This document shows positions 18,732-27,056 of a DNA stretch of 54,271 nucleotides, in pieces. This stretch comes from a virus. The translations under genes were made by a program, and so were the position numbers. The stretch lies in the IMG/VR virus record IMGVR_UViG_3300021197_001370, positions 1-54,271 of that record, one strand, 5' to 3'. A model generated the notes under the pieces. It was not told where the DNA came from. It saw nothing but the letters and a program-made list of their open reading frames with translations, and searched no databases. Within the stretch, counting starts at the first letter, position 1; each line of letters opens with the position of its first letter.

Positions 18732-20133
18732 CCCAAGATGTTCCGTCATATCCCTGAAATTTGTTGTTACTAGTGTTAAATAATATCATGCCTGCTTCTG
18801 CTGCCATACTATCTCTGTCAGCAAATGTAGTGCCTCTTGCTTTAAATACTGGAACTTCTAATACACCTTTGTTATTAAACTCTAGTCTGTTTGCTGTATT
18901 TGTGACGTGTGTATTAGCTGCTGTACTCAGCTGAACACCAAACCCTGTTGGTATGGTATTTCCGTTTGCATCAGGTGTACCATCAACTTTAAAACCAAAC
19001 ATTCCGCCTCGTTTGTATTCAGTTCCGTTGTATCCCCAGCTTTCGATACTTAAAAGTTCGTCATTGTTTAGTAGAGATGTTTTGTTATTATTTGATCCTC
19101 TATGCGAAAGTGAGTCTATTGAATCCGTTTGTATAGTTAGACTATCAGCAATAATATTCACTTCATCTTCTTCGCTACCAATATTTATTTTATCATTTAC
19201 ACCACTAATAAGTGTACCATTGCTTCCGCCAGATATGATATTAGTAATGCCGTCATCGCCTTGTGTGTCATATGCAACTGCGCCAACAAGTCTTCCTATA
19301 AAGTCTGCTTTGTGAGTTGGCGAGCTTTCCAGAGACAATCTCATTACAGGTGTACCATCATAATGATTCAAGTTAGCTCTTACTTCTGTGTCAGCTCTAG
19401 TTGCACCAATATTTACTATAGGACCACGTGCAACTGCATCTTCTGCAGGATATACTGGGTGTGCAAGTCCACCGTAAAACTCCCACTGATTGTATCCGCC
19501 AGTGTTGTTATGTCCGGTAAGACGTGTAGCAATATCATCGCCTGGCTGGATAGCAAGTAGTTCGCCGGTAAGATTGCCTGTGACATTACCTGTTACATCG
19601 CCTATTACATCACCTACTACATCGCCTGTGTGTGTACCTGTAGTATCACCAAAAAAGTCTCCATAACTTGTACCATTAAAGTCGCCATTGAATGTACCGT
19701 ATATTACACTATCTGCTGTGATACTACCTGTTAAGTCACCATAAAATGAGCCAGTAATACTATCTGCTATAATAGATCTTGCTCCGGTATTAACAATAAT
19801 ATCGCCTTCGCTATCTACAACATTGCCAACAACATTAGCAATAACCGTTCCAGTTTCGCCATCAAATGCTAAAGCACCGTCGTTGTCGTATACACTACCA
19901 GTAACACTACCAGTTAGATCGCCCGCCGAGGATAAAACAGTGCTGCCATTAGCGTCTTCAATTGTACCAACTAACGTACCGTATAATTTTCCAGTATCAA
20001 CATCGACTAGTATAATACCATTGATATCAACAACACTTGCTTTAATCTGTCCCTGCCAGCTGTCGACAATCACTGTCTCGTCTGCTGTAATAATATCTAG
20101 TCGGTATGCTTCACCTGGTATAAAATCGGTCAT
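18718..20133 (-). CDS. Repeat-rich tail fibre-like protein
   Basis: The protein has 471 residues. The first half consists of short repeats of the form G-D/N-x-x-G, for example G-D-V-T-G-N-V-T-G-N (near residues 165-190), typical of an extended beta-helical fibre shaft. The last 30 residues contain G-M-I-L-F-N-T-S and a final G-Y-D-G-T-S-W, common at the end of phage fibre shafts before a chaperone or tip domain. The ATG at 20133 is chosen over an upstream GTG at 20166 because AGAGGA lies ten bases before it and the late promoter core at 20164-20157 would otherwise be coding. It is the only clear virion gene inside the accessory region. Confidence 0.7.
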   Translation of the reverse strand: MTDFIPGEAYRLDIITADETVIVDSWQGQIKASVVDINGIILVDVDTGKLYGTLVGTIEDANGSTVLSSAGDLTGSVTGSVYDNDGALAFDGETGTVIANVVGNVVDSEGDIIVNTGARSIIADSITGSFYGDLTGSITADSVIYGTFNGDFNGTSYGDFFGDTTGTHTGDVVGDVIGDVTGNVTGNLTGELLAIQPGDDIATRLTGHNNTGGYNQWEFYGGLAHPVYPAEDAVARGPIVNIGATRADTEVRANLNHYDGTPVMRLSLESSPTHKADFIGRLVGAVAYDTQGDDGITNIISGGSNGTLISGVNDKINIGSEEDEVNIIADSLTIQTDSIDSLSHRGSNNNKTSLLNNDELLSIESWGYNGTEYKRGGMFGFKVDGTPDANGNTIPTGFGVQLSTAANTHVTNTANRLEFNNKGVLEVPVFKARGTTFADRDSMAAEAGMILFNTSNNKFQGYDGTSWVDLH

Positions 20134-20156
20134 TTTTGTTGGTTCCTCTTCTCTAG

Positions 20157-20164
20157 TATTTATC
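20157..20164 (-). promoter_or_regulatory. T4-type late promoter core
   Basis: GATAAATA is read on the minus strand 23 bases before the ATG at 20133, the same distance as the plus-strand late core at 3707-3715 keeps from its gene. It shares the 78-base divergent intergenic region with a sigma70-type promoter that faces the other way. Confidence 0.65.
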
Positions 20165-20175
20165 ACATTCTGTTC

Positions 20176-20204
20176 TTGACTTGTTGATTAAAATATGTTA
20201 TAAC
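20176..20204 (+). promoter_or_regulatory. Sigma70-type promoter with leaderless downstream gene
   Basis: TTGACT at 20176-20181 and TATAAC at 20199-20204 are separated by 17 bases. Transcription would begin at about 20211-20213, which coincides with the ATG at 20212, and no Shine-Dalgarno sequence precedes that ATG. This is the head of the long plus-strand run of radical SAM and partner genes. Confidence 0.7.
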
Positions 20205-20211
20205 TAGTAGT

Positions 20212-21168
20212 ATGTATGATATAATCTTTATTGGCGAAAAAAACAAACAGTGGAAGTCTGCAAAACAACGATTTCCGCTTTTAAAACATGCAAACACACT
20301 AGATGATGCAAAGCGTATTTGTATAACAAAAATGTTTTGGGTAGTTTGGCCCGACATTATAATAAACAATGACTTTAACTTTGATTACGAGCCAGATGCA
20401 TGGAGTACAGAGTACATACATGTATTCAAAAACAATGAATATTATGATGGAGTCTGTCTAATACCAAAGTCTTCTGAAGTGTCAGTTAAAGAGTTACAAC
20501 ATCGATTTTTTGTTAATAAAAAAGAAGTTGATATACAAGCAAGCAGACCTTGTGCGTATGATATTTTTAACATTGATACATATGCAGATTATTTGTCTGC
20601 ATTAGAAACTAGTGAAACAGATATGTTTTGGATGAGTACTACTAATATTGGTATCGATACAGAGTTTGTTAACAACTATTATATTCCACATCATGAAGTA
20701 CAAATACTTTCGCAAAATCATGCATTTGTGCATCAAGTTGATGACAAAGAGTTATATAATGGATTATTCCTTTGTAGTAAAAAATCTGAGTTATCTAAAA
20801 AAGAAGTTGAGCACAGATTTATAGTTAATAAAATTGAACACGATATTGTTGCAAGTGGTCCTACAAAATATAATGTTTTTAATAAAGTTGATACCTATGA
20901 AGAATATTTGTCAGCATTAGAGACTAGTGGTACAGAAATGTTTTATGTTGTTCCGTCTAGTGTCATTGTATCTAACGATTTTAACTTTGATCAATATTTT
21001 CCACATGACAATGTATTTGATAGAAAAATAAATCATATGTTTTTAAATGGTAAGTTCCATGACGGAGTTATACTTTGTAGTAAACATTCTAAAATTAGCG
21101 AACGTGAATGGCTATTTAGATTTATTGCTAATAAAAAAGAACATGATATTGCAGCTAGTATACCTGTG
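20212..21168 (+). repeat. Three in-frame repeats of a partial glycosyltransferase domain
   Basis: The coding repeats share Y-L-S-A-L-E-T-S in units two and three, H-R-F-x-V-N-K in units one and two, and R-F-I-A-N-K-K in unit three. Each unit ends with D-I-x-A-S. They align with the start of the intact domain that follows, which points to tandem partial duplication followed by divergence. Confidence 0.6.
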
Positions 21169-21858
21169 TTGTATGATATAGTTTTTATTAGTTATCAAGA
21201 ACCAAATGCAGATGAAAACTTTGAAAATTTAAAAACTAGATTTCCAGACAGAGTAATACACAGAGTACACGGAGTTAAAGGAATACATCAAGCACATATT
21301 GAAGCAGCAAAAGCATGTGATACACCTATGTTTTATATAGTTGATGGTGATGCCGTAGTTGTTGATGATTTTAATTTTGATTGGCAAGTTCCTGCTTGGC
21401 AGTATAATCACGTACATGTATGGCGCAGTAAAAATCCAGTAAATGGATTGGTTTACGGATATGGTGGCATTAAGTTATTTCCGAGACTCGAAACACTTAA
21501 TATGGACACTAGCAAACCTGACATGACTACAAGTATTAGTGATAAGTTTGTAGCTATGCCAAAGGTTTCGAATATCACAGCATTTAATACAGATCCTTTT
21601 AATGCGTGGAAAAGTGCATTTAGAGAATGTGCAAAGTTATCAAGTAAAGTCATTGATAGGCAAAAGAGTAAGGAAACTAATGAACGTTTAAGGACTTGGT
21701 GTATACATATGATACCCGATACTCCGTTTGGAGAAGATGCTCTGCAAGGAGCAAAGGCAGGAACAGCATATGGTACTAGAAACAAAGGCAATGTTGAAGC
21801 ATTAAAAAATATTAATGACTTTGATTGGTTAAAGGAAAAATTTAATGGAAATACATAA
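20212..21858 (+). CDS. Glycosyltransferase-like protein with three degenerate N-terminal repeats
   Basis: The protein has 548 residues. The C-terminal domain (about 320-548) is a paralogue of the 14520 glycosyltransferase-like protein: Y-D-I-V-F-I-S-Y-Q-E-P-N, R-V-H-G-V-K-G and D-G-D at 378-380. In front of it lie three units of about 105 residues (1-115, 116-217, 218-319) that look like cut-down, decayed copies of the same domain. They keep a D/N-F-N-F-D or similar strand and an H-R-F-x-V/A-N-K signature but lose the D-G-D. They may be binding or scaffolding modules, not active sites. The ATG coincides with the predicted transcript start, so the mRNA may be leaderless. Confidence 0.6.
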   Translation: MYDIIFIGEKNKQWKSAKQRFPLLKHANTLDDAKRICITKMFWVVWPDIIINNDFNFDYEPDAWSTEYIHVFKNNEYYDGVCLIPKSSEVSVKELQHRFFVNKKEVDIQASRPCAYDIFNIDTYADYLSALETSETDMFWMSTTNIGIDTEFVNNYYIPHHEVQILSQNHAFVHQVDDKELYNGLFLCSKKSELSKKEVEHRFIVNKIEHDIVASGPTKYNVFNKVDTYEEYLSALETSGTEMFYVVPSSVIVSNDFNFDQYFPHDNVFDRKINHMFLNGKFHDGVILCSKHSKISEREWLFRFIANKKEHDIAASIPVLYDIVFISYQEPNADENFENLKTRFPDRVIHRVHGVKGIHQAHIEAAKACDTPMFYIVDGDAVVVDDFNFDWQVPAWQYNHVHVWRSKNPVNGLVYGYGGIKLFPRLETLNMDTSKPDMTTSISDKFVAMPKVSNITAFNTDPFNAWKSAFRECAKLSSKVIDRQKSKETNERLRTWCIHMIPDTPFGEDALQGAKAGTAYGTRNKGNVEALKNINDFDWLKEKFNGNT

Positions 21859-22885
21859 GATATTAGATAGATTTGAAATATTAAATCCACAAGATGAATA
21901 TTTTAAAAACTTACGCCGTGCATATATTGATTCCGATTTGAGTTCTATATTAGAGTTTACGCCTAATGATGATCTGCGTAGTGCTATTTTAACAAAAAAT
22001 ATTTACAGTATTTTTCGATGTATAGACAATACACGAGCTGTCGGCGACATTGAAGACTTGCGTAAAGCAGTATTAGAACAAAATATACATAGTTTATTTA
22101 GATTGCTTCCGGGAAACGAAGATTTAAGAAAAGCAGTTCTTGAAGATAATATGCATAGTATTTTTAGATTGGTTGGAAACGAAGATTTAAGAAAAGCTGT
22201 AATGGATGATAATATATGGAGTGTATTTAGACTCTTAAAAGATAGAGACAGCACCTATTTTGTTGATGCATTTAAAAACTTTCAAACTAATAATATTGAA
22301 ATAGACGAAGATTGTTTTAGTAGAGGTCAGCTACAAAGTAAACTTTGGTTAATAAATGAACTTAAAAACTGTAATGTAGAACTAGGTAAAGTATTTCTTT
22401 GTGCAGGATGGTATGCTACTCTTGCTACTATGTTGTTTGAAAGCGGAATAAAAATAGAAAATATCCGAAGTTTTGATGTTGATCCAAATGTTTGGAAAAT
22501 AGCAGAAATATTTAATAAAAAGTGGGTAGAGGAAAAATGGAAGTTTAAAGCTAGTACCGAAGACATACACGAAATACGGTTTGATGAACATATATATGAT
22601 GTAAACAAAACTGATGGAACAACTCAGAGATTGTGGACAGTTCCAGATACAGTTATCAACACAAGCTGTGAACATATAAATAACTTTGATAGTTGGTACA
22701 ATAACATAACATTCGGAAGTCTAGTAATAATGCAAAGTAACAACTATTTTAAAATCAAAGAACATGTCAACTGTCACGAAACTCTTGAAAGTTTTGCAAA
22801 ACAAGTACCACTAGGTGAAGAGTTATACAGCGGAGAACTAGAACTACCGCAATACAAAAGGTTTATGAGAATTGGATATAAGTGA
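21845..22885 (+). CDS. Methyltransferase-like protein with N-terminal LRKAV repeats
   Basis: The protein has 346 residues. Residues 42-132 hold four units of about 20-24 residues following D-L-R-K-A-V-L-x-x-N-x-x-S-I-F-R-L, probably a helical repeat that binds a partner. From residue 180, a strand V-F-L-C-A-G-W-Y followed by S-F-D-V-D-P resembles motif I and the acidic loop of class I SAM-dependent methyltransferases. The glycine motif is poor, so activity is not assured. AAAGGAAA precedes the ATG. The gene overlaps the glycosyltransferase-like gene by 14 bases and the next small gene by 14 bases. Confidence 0.5.
   Translation: MEIHKILDRFEILNPQDEYFKNLRRAYIDSDLSSILEFTPNDDLRSAILTKNIYSIFRCIDNTRAVGDIEDLRKAVLEQNIHSLFRLLPGNEDLRKAVLEDNMHSIFRLVGNEDLRKAVMDDNIWSVFRLLKDRDSTYFVDAFKNFQTNNIEIDEDCFSRGQLQSKLWLINELKNCNVELGKVFLCAGWYATLATMLFESGIKIENIRSFDVDPNVWKIAEIFNKKWVEEKWKFKASTEDIHEIRFDEHIYDVNKTDGTTQRLWTVPDTVINTSCEHINNFDSWYNNITFGSLVIMQSNNYFKIKEHVNCHETLESFAKQVPLGEELYSGELELPQYKRFMRIGYK
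21968..22240 (+). repeat. Four tandem in-frame helical repeats
   Basis: This region encodes four copies of an E-D-L-R-K-A-V-L type unit. The last two copies are nearly identical at DNA level over aacgaagatttaagaaaagc, which implies recent duplication inside the gene. Confidence 0.7.
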
Positions 22886-23096
22886 ACTAAGTGTAAGAGA
22901 ACTTCAAAAAGAAAGTGCAAGAGCTCTTAGTACAATACAAGCTACAAATAATAATATTTGGCAGTTTAACAAGCAAGCACACCACAACAGTCAAAACTGG
23001 TATAAGGCTGTCATTGTCTGGTACATTGACGAGTATGGCGACCTACCTAGTAATTCTGGCCCTGGTAAAGATGTAAAGTTGATATTAGATGACTGA
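22872..23096 (+). CDS. Small unknown protein
   Basis: The protein has 74 residues and is mostly helical, with an N-terminal E-L-S-V-R-E-L-Q-K-E segment and a C-terminal Y-G-D-L-P-S. The only available start is TTG at 22872, inside the end of the upstream gene, and the stop overlaps the next ATG. The ribosome binding site is weak, so translation probably depends on coupling. It is the one small ORF in the island long enough to be a carrier or leader peptide. It has no cysteine, no G-G cleavage site and no core-like repeat, so a precursor role is not supported. Confidence 0.5.
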   Translation: MDISELSVRELQKESARALSTIQATNNNIWQFNKQAHHNSQNWYKAVIVWYIDEYGDLPSNSGPGKDVKLILDD

Positions 23097-23757
23097 AACA
23101 GTTTGGATATTTGGCGATAGTTATTCTTATAGACATCCGGAACCGGGAGCTGTAAGAACCTGGCCTAGAATGTTAGAAAAAAAGTACAATGTAGTTAACT
23201 ATTCCTTACAGGGTACAGGTCCTGATTGGTCTTTAGAACAGTTAGTTAATATTCCGGATGATACTGATACTAGTAACATATCATTGATATTTTTTGTTTC
23301 TAACATAACTAGACAAAACTGGAAATTTTGGAAAAGTCCTAGTCATCAATTTCTTTCAGTAGACATTGTATTTAATAAATGGCTTCTAGAAGTAAAAGAG
23401 GTAATCGAGCTAAAAAGAAAATACCATAACCATAAAGATTTTGCCAAACAAACAATAAAAAATCGCAAAGACAGCTGGGCCAAAATAGAACATCAAAAAG
23501 TTTTGGGAATGTTAAACTTAGTTGCTCCTAAATTTAAAAAAGTTCTTATTGTATATTGTTTCAATGATTGTCATCCTTGGGGTAAAGAAGAATTTATATT
23601 AGGTCCTAATATGCATATTTTTTCTAAAGTCATGGAGACTTTATATCCAAGCCAAGAACAGCAATCAGATGGATTGTATAATCATTTGCCAATAGAAACA
23701 CATAAAAAAATATTTAAACATTTTAAAAACTGGATTGACAATAATGTACAAATATGA
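23089..23757 (+). CDS. SGNH/GDSL hydrolase-like protein
   Basis: The protein has 222 residues. The N-terminal strand V-W-I-F-G-D-S-Y places Ser11 as nucleophile in a block I GDS motif. S-L-Q-G-T-G-P-D near residue 38 resembles the block II glycine. A C-terminal H-L-P-I near residue 203 may supply the Asp/His pair region, but D-x-x-H is not clear. Such enzymes remove acetyl or other acyl groups from sugars or lipids. Two more SGNH-like genes (37925 and 49530) lie in the island. It is coupled to its neighbours by 8- and 14-base overlaps. Confidence 0.55.
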   Translation: MTETVWIFGDSYSYRHPEPGAVRTWPRMLEKKYNVVNYSLQGTGPDWSLEQLVNIPDDTDTSNISLIFFVSNITRQNWKFWKSPSHQFLSVDIVFNKWLLEVKEVIELKRKYHNHKDFAKQTIKNRKDSWAKIEHQKVLGMLNLVAPKFKKVLIVYCFNDCHPWGKEEFILGPNMHIFSKVMETLYPSQEQQSDGLYNHLPIETHKKIFKHFKNWIDNNVQI

Positions 23758-24823
23758 AAATATTAAAACCATACACTTGGAAAATACGCAAAACTGTCAA
23801 GCCAGTTGTCCTATGTGTGATCGCAATCAGAACGGCGGAGCATTAAATCCGCACATTGATTTAAGCGAACTAACATTGGATGATTGTAAACGTATTTTTG
23901 AACCGGAGTTTATTGCACAACTAAACACAATGTATATGTGTGGTAACTTGGGTGATCCGATTGTTGCACGAGATACATTAGAAATATTCAAATACTTTAG
24001 AGAACACAACAGCAAAATGTGGTTGAGTATGAATACCAACGCCGGCGCAAAGAGTGCAGAGTGGTGGCAAGAACTTGCTGGTGTTTTTGGACGCATGGGT
24101 GCAGTTATCTTTAGTGTAGATGGGTTACGTGACACTAATCATTTGTATCGTCAGGGTGTTGTTTGGGATAATGTAGAACGTAACATGCAAGCGTTTATAG
24201 ACGCTGGAGGCAGAGCACGTTGGGACTTTTTAATATTTGAACACAACCAACATCAAGTTGAAGAAGCAGAAGCACTTGCTAACTTGTGGGGCTGTGAAAG
24301 ATTTATCAAAAAGAAAACTGGTAGATTTGTAACAGCACAAAGCGAAAAGAAAGAATCGCATCAGGCAGTAAACCGTAAAGGTGAACAAACTGCCGAACTT
24401 AAAAAGCCAGATGCCAAATATTTAAACAAGGCACTTGAAGCATACGACAAAGTAAAAGAAAAGCATGGCAGCATGGACACTTATTATGATCGTGCTGTCA
24501 TACATTGTAAAGTCAAAGACGAAGGCAACTTGTTTATCACAGCCGAAGGGCTTGCTATGCCATGTTGCTGGACAGCTGGGCGTATGTACAAATGGTGGCA
24601 CAGTGACCCTAAGCAAGAACAAGTATGGGATTTTATTGATGCAGCTGGCGGCAAAGATGCAATCAGTGCTAAAACACACGGGCTACGTGCAGTGTTTGAT
24701 ACAGGCATTTTTGATAGTATACAAGACAGTTGGGACAAACAAAGTATAGCCGATGGAAAACTAAAAGTATGCAGTATGAAATGCGGCAAAGAGTTTGATC
24801 CATTTGCAGAGCAGTTCAAATGA
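23744..24823 (+). CDS. Radical SAM protein with C-terminal cysteine domain
   Basis: The protein has 359 residues from the ATG at 23744; a TTG three codons upstream is possible. Cx3Cx2C is at residues 18, 22 and 25 (CQASCPMC). D-T-N-H-L-Y-R near residue 132 is shared with the enzymes at 25992 and 44990, so the three form one family. C-terminal cysteines in an I-H-C-K, P-C-C-W and C-S-M-K-C order look like a SPASM-type domain holding an auxiliary cluster. The G-G-E-P motif is replaced by G-N-L-G-D-P. Usual roles for such proteins are peptide or small-molecule C-H activation; the substrate is unknown. Confidence 0.85.
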   Translation: MYKYENIKTIHLENTQNCQASCPMCDRNQNGGALNPHIDLSELTLDDCKRIFEPEFIAQLNTMYMCGNLGDPIVARDTLEIFKYFREHNSKMWLSMNTNAGAKSAEWWQELAGVFGRMGAVIFSVDGLRDTNHLYRQGVVWDNVERNMQAFIDAGGRARWDFLIFEHNQHQVEEAEALANLWGCERFIKKKTGRFVTAQSEKKESHQAVNRKGEQTAELKKPDAKYLNKALEAYDKVKEKHGSMDTYYDRAVIHCKVKDEGNLFITAEGLAMPCCWTAGRMYKWWHSDPKQEQVWDFIDAAGGKDAISAKTHGLRAVFDTGIFDSIQDSWDKQSIADGKLKVCSMKCGKEFDPFAEQFK

Positions 24824-25995
24824 CACCGTACTGGAAAGACAAAACATTTTGTTATGCACCATTTAACCAAATATATTTTGGAAGAGATGGTATTGTAAAA
24901 CCGTGTTGTGCAGCTACTAGTAGTTTTGGAAACTATAAATACAGTTCTATTGAAAATGTGTACAACAGCAAATCTGCAAAACTCACTCGTCAGGATTTTT
25001 TAGAAGGAAACTATCCTAAAAATAACTGCCAGTCGTGTAGTAGTTTTTACAATCAAACTGGCAGCATACACAATGTACAAATGTTTTCAAATGAAAATGC
25101 ATACAAGGCAATGCATCATAGTAAACAAGTAATGAGTGCTGACTTAACAGATCAAAAACCTATCTTTGTTGATTTACTTGTAAGTAATAACTGTAACTTT
25201 GCGTGTTTAGGATGTGAATCTGAACTCAGTAGTACATGGGCAAAAAACTATACTGACATAGAAATACAAAGAGATTTGGATATACGGCATACTGATATAT
25301 CCGGTGAATGGAATAACGATATAGATCCTATCATTGAATATATTTTAGAACATGCAGATACAATACAATCAATACATTGTAACGGCGGCGAGCCATTTAT
25401 GCAAGAACAGTATTACAAACTATTTGATGTACTGATTGACAATAAAATATTTGACATACACATCACATCTCACACAAATGGCAGCGTGAGTACATACAAA
25501 GGCAAAGACATTGTAAATGATTACCTATCCAAGTTTACAAACTTTGACATTACATTCAGTCATGATCATTTTGGCAAGCGTGGTACATACATTAGATATC
25601 CGTTGGTAGAAGAAAAATGGTTAAAAAACTACAACAGAATAAAACAAGTTGCAAAAGTACACGTACAAACAAGTTATAGCTTGTTTAATGCACTGACTAT
25701 AGATACACTAGAACAATGGTATATTGACAACGGCATTGAGATGAACAACTGGATTTTATTACCATGGCACGGTCCAACTGCATATACTCCGGTGCTACTA
25801 AATGATCAACAAATAGACGTTGCAAACAACAAACTACAACGTCTACAAAAAAATCATCGATTGTTTGATTATCTACACATTCGAGATGATAATCCTAACC
25901 TTCGCCGTAACTTTAAAAAAACAATAGAAATGTGGGATCAAAAAAGGAACACTGACTTTGTAGAAACTTTTCCAGAGTTGGTGGATTTAATATGA
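24820..25995 (+). CDS. Radical SAM protein with N-terminal twitch-like cysteines
   Basis: The protein has 391 residues. The barrel signature is at Cys125, Cys129 and Cys132 (CNFACLGC), with N-G-G-E-P near residue 188. The N-terminal cysteines at 11, 29, 30, 70 and 73 follow the order C-x-x-P, C-C and CxxC, the shape of a twitch domain put before the barrel. The C-terminus ends in F-V-E-T-F-P-E-L, a tail also found in the 27053 enzyme. The ATG overlaps the preceding stop (ATGA) and the stop overlaps the next ATG. The 23744 to 27053 genes alternate between the two families, which suggests paired action. Confidence 0.85.
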   Translation: MTPYWKDKTFCYAPFNQIYFGRDGIVKPCCAATSSFGNYKYSSIENVYNSKSAKLTRQDFLEGNYPKNNCQSCSSFYNQTGSIHNVQMFSNENAYKAMHHSKQVMSADLTDQKPIFVDLLVSNNCNFACLGCESELSSTWAKNYTDIEIQRDLDIRHTDISGEWNNDIDPIIEYILEHADTIQSIHCNGGEPFMQEQYYKLFDVLIDNKIFDIHITSHTNGSVSTYKGKDIVNDYLSKFTNFDITFSHDHFGKRGTYIRYPLVEEKWLKNYNRIKQVAKVHVQTSYSLFNALTIDTLEQWYIDNGIEMNNWILLPWHGPTAYTPVLLNDQQIDVANNKLQRLQKNHRLFDYLHIRDDNPNLRRNFKKTIEMWDQKRNTDFVETFPELVDLI

Positions 25996-27056
25996 TTAAA
26001 AAAGTTGAACTAGAAATAACCAGCGATTGTAATGCAGCTTGCCCAGGGTGTGCAAGAACACTCAACAAAGAATTGTTGCAAATAAACGCATTTACGTTGC
26101 AAGATTTGCAACGTATTTTTCCTCCTGCAGATTACAATGGAGTAGAATTTAAGTTTTGCGGAGTTCTTGGAGATCCTATTACCAATCCTGATTGTCTGGC
26201 CATGACAGAATACCTTCTTAGTCAGGGCGCATATTGTGAGTATAGTACCAATGGTGGATATAATACCGCAGCGTGGTGGAAACAGCTAGGCGAACTTGCA
26301 TCAATGTACATAGGAAAGTTGCATGTGCATTTTTGTATCGATGGACATAAAAACACCAATCATATATATCGTGTTAATACAAAATGGAGTGTTGTAGAAC
26401 GTAACATTATAGCATTTTCTGAATCAGCACCGCAACGTCATGCTACATGGATCTATATAGTTTTTGATCACAACGAGCAAGAACTAGTTACTGCTAGAGC
26501 ACATGCCGCAGTATTAGGATTTGATTTTGCTACACGTACTGGAATGCGCAATAGTTATCACGATTGGGTTGCAAAAATAAAAAACAAAAAACAAACACAG
26601 CAAAAAGTTATTACAACCACAGGCAGTAAAGAGCATAGTAAAAAAGATATAATGAAAGACTTGGATAAGTTTATCATGGAATACAAATCTCACAAAGCTG
26701 ATATAGAAAAAACCAAAGAAGTAGTTGACAGCATTGTGTGCAAATATATTCACGAAGGTGAAATATTTATAGCAAGTGATTTAACCATGTGGCCCTGTTG
26801 TTTTTTATGGGATAGTGCATTTAAAAACAAAGAAGGTATAATGCAAAAACTAAACAGATTTGAACCTGGTTGGAACAGTCTAAAACAACACAGCAAAGAA
26901 GAAATAATGCAACACCCTTGGTATAAAGATTTATTAACAGCAAGTTGGCAACCAAATCATCCGTTGCATCTCAGTAGATGTATAAGAACTTGTGCAAAAA
27001 ACAAAGCATACCATAATGAAATAAACTACGCAGATAAAGGTATAAGTACAGTATGA
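25992..27056 (+). CDS. Radical SAM protein, DTNHxYR family
   Basis: The protein has 354 residues. Cx3Cx2C is at 13, 17 and 20 (CNAACPGC), with G-V-L-G-D-P in the SAM-binding position and D-G-H-K-N-T-N-H-I-Y-R near residue 116. The C-terminal cysteines I-V-C-K-Y, W-P-C-C-F and C-I-R-T-C repeat the SPASM-like order of the 23744 enzyme. A lysine-rich linker near residues 195-225 separates barrel and tail. It overlaps both neighbours by four bases. It is a close functional analogue of the 23744 and 44990 proteins; no substrate can be inferred. Confidence 0.85.
   Translation: MIKKVELEITSDCNAACPGCARTLNKELLQINAFTLQDLQRIFPPADYNGVEFKFCGVLGDPITNPDCLAMTEYLLSQGAYCEYSTNGGYNTAAWWKQLGELASMYIGKLHVHFCIDGHKNTNHIYRVNTKWSVVERNIIAFSESAPQRHATWIYIVFDHNEQELVTARAHAAVLGFDFATRTGMRNSYHDWVAKIKNKKQTQQKVITTTGSKEHSKKDIMKDLDKFIMEYKSHKADIEKTKEVVDSIVCKYIHEGEIFIASDLTMWPCCFLWDSAFKNKEGIMQKLNRFEPGWNSLKQHSKEEIMQHPWYKDLLTASWQPNHPLHLSRCIRTCAKNKAYHNEINYADKGISTV

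Noticed and set aside
19560-19760. Repeat array on the minus strand inside the fibre gene
   Set aside because: It encodes the G-D-x-x-G shaft in frame and shows the irregular unit length of a coding repeat.
20134-20166. A longer fibre protein starting at the GTG at 20166
   Set aside because: The extra codons cover a late promoter core and a good ribosome binding site lies just before the ATG at 20133.
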